Source: Pseudobdellovibrionaceae bacterium | GTDB taxonomy: Bacteria; Bdellovibrionota; Bdellovibrionia; Bdellovibrionales; UBA1609 | Length of the DNA stretch: 5,937 bases | Assembly (NCBI GenBank): GCA_026712605.1 | Contig: JAPORL010000209.1 | Coordinates: 1 to 5,937, forward strand | Direction: 5' to 3' | Shown here: positions 5,810-5,937 of the stretch, piece by piece | How positions within the stretch are numbered: the stretch's first letter is position 1 | How the letters are laid out: each line of letters opens with the position of its first letter | Program-made: the position numbers and the translations under genes | Notes under the pieces: generated by a model | Told to the model about the DNA's origin: nothing | Database searches by the model: none | What the model saw: only the letters and a program-made list of their open reading frames with translations

Positions 5810-5937
5810 ATGAATAGAAGATACTTTTTAAAATATACAGCTTTTGGACTTCCTATTTTGTTTATCAGCCCACAAACTTTTTCAAATTCTATGGCTCAAA
5901 AAAAGAAAATACTCATTCTTATAGAGCTTAAAGGAGG
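5810..5937 (+). CDS. DUF1501 family exported protein, N-terminus only
   Basis: The gene runs off the window after 42 complete codons. The N-terminus NRRYFLKYTAFGLPILF fits a twin-arginine signal (RRxFLK followed by a moderately hydrophobic core to about residue 20), with possible cleavage near SNSMA (29). After this comes KKKILILIELKGG (31-43), matching the conserved first strand of DUF1501 (Pfam PF07394, typical form VLVVVFLRGG-ADGLN), a family distantly related to the alkaline phosphatase/sulfatase fold. Position directly after DUF1800 is the usual arrangement. Tat export would imply that it folds, perhaps with a metal, before crossing the membrane. Its catalytic residues lie beyond the window, so activity cannot be judged. 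Confidence 0.85.
   Translation, partial: MNRRYFLKYTAFGLPILFISPQTFSNSMAQKKKILILIELKG

Overview
The window is AT-rich bacterial DNA using the standard code (TGA serves as a stop). Its genes are a pyridoxamine phosphate oxidase (pdxH), a membrane-anchored RNase Y (rny), ribosomal protein S4 (rpsD), and three apparently exported proteins, two of them the widespread but uncharacterised DUF1800/DUF1501 pair. The S4 protein is the cysteine-free form with a 'PGLGK..ALERRPYPPG' N-terminal region, and rpsD lies outside the usual ribosomal/rpoA operon. With RNase Y and the DUF1800/DUF1501 pair, this suggests a Gram-negative, low-GC lineage such as Bdellovibrionota/Bacteriovorax-like or another deep proteobacterial group. 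That placement is inference from protein flavour, not a search result.

Layout. Positions 1-387 hold three essentially identical 129-bp tandem units with no coding potential. Each unit ends in a stretch resembling the 3' half of a tRNA: an anticodon-type stem-loop, a GTTCAAATCC T-loop motif, and a 3' strand that can pair as an acceptor stem. The 5' half of a tRNA is not recognisable. Positions 388-483 hold an A/T hairpin and a good sigma70-type promoter for pdxH (484-1098). A second promoter precedes rny (1187-2758). rny converges on rpsD (2826-3446, minus strand) with a 67-bp AT-rich gap. A 170-bp divergent region containing a perfect 12-bp inverted repeat separates rpsD from a rightward exported-protein cluster.

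The cluster (3617 to the window end) holds a small signal-peptide/coiled-coil protein of unknown function, a DUF1800 protein (4201-5799) and the start of a DUF1501 protein (5810 onward, cut by the window edge). Tight spacing and good Shine-Dalgarno sequences suggest co-transcription. DUF1800 appears to carry a Sec-type signal and DUF1501 a Tat-type signal, so the pair probably works outside the cytoplasm. The DUF1800 gene starts at GTG, preceded by a start-stop ATG-TAG whose stop overlaps that GTG, an arrangement that may tune its translation.

The points most worth a second look are the tRNA-like tandem array, the RNase Y with a degenerate KH GXXG loop, the ATG-TAG-GTG start region, and the exported three-gene cluster.
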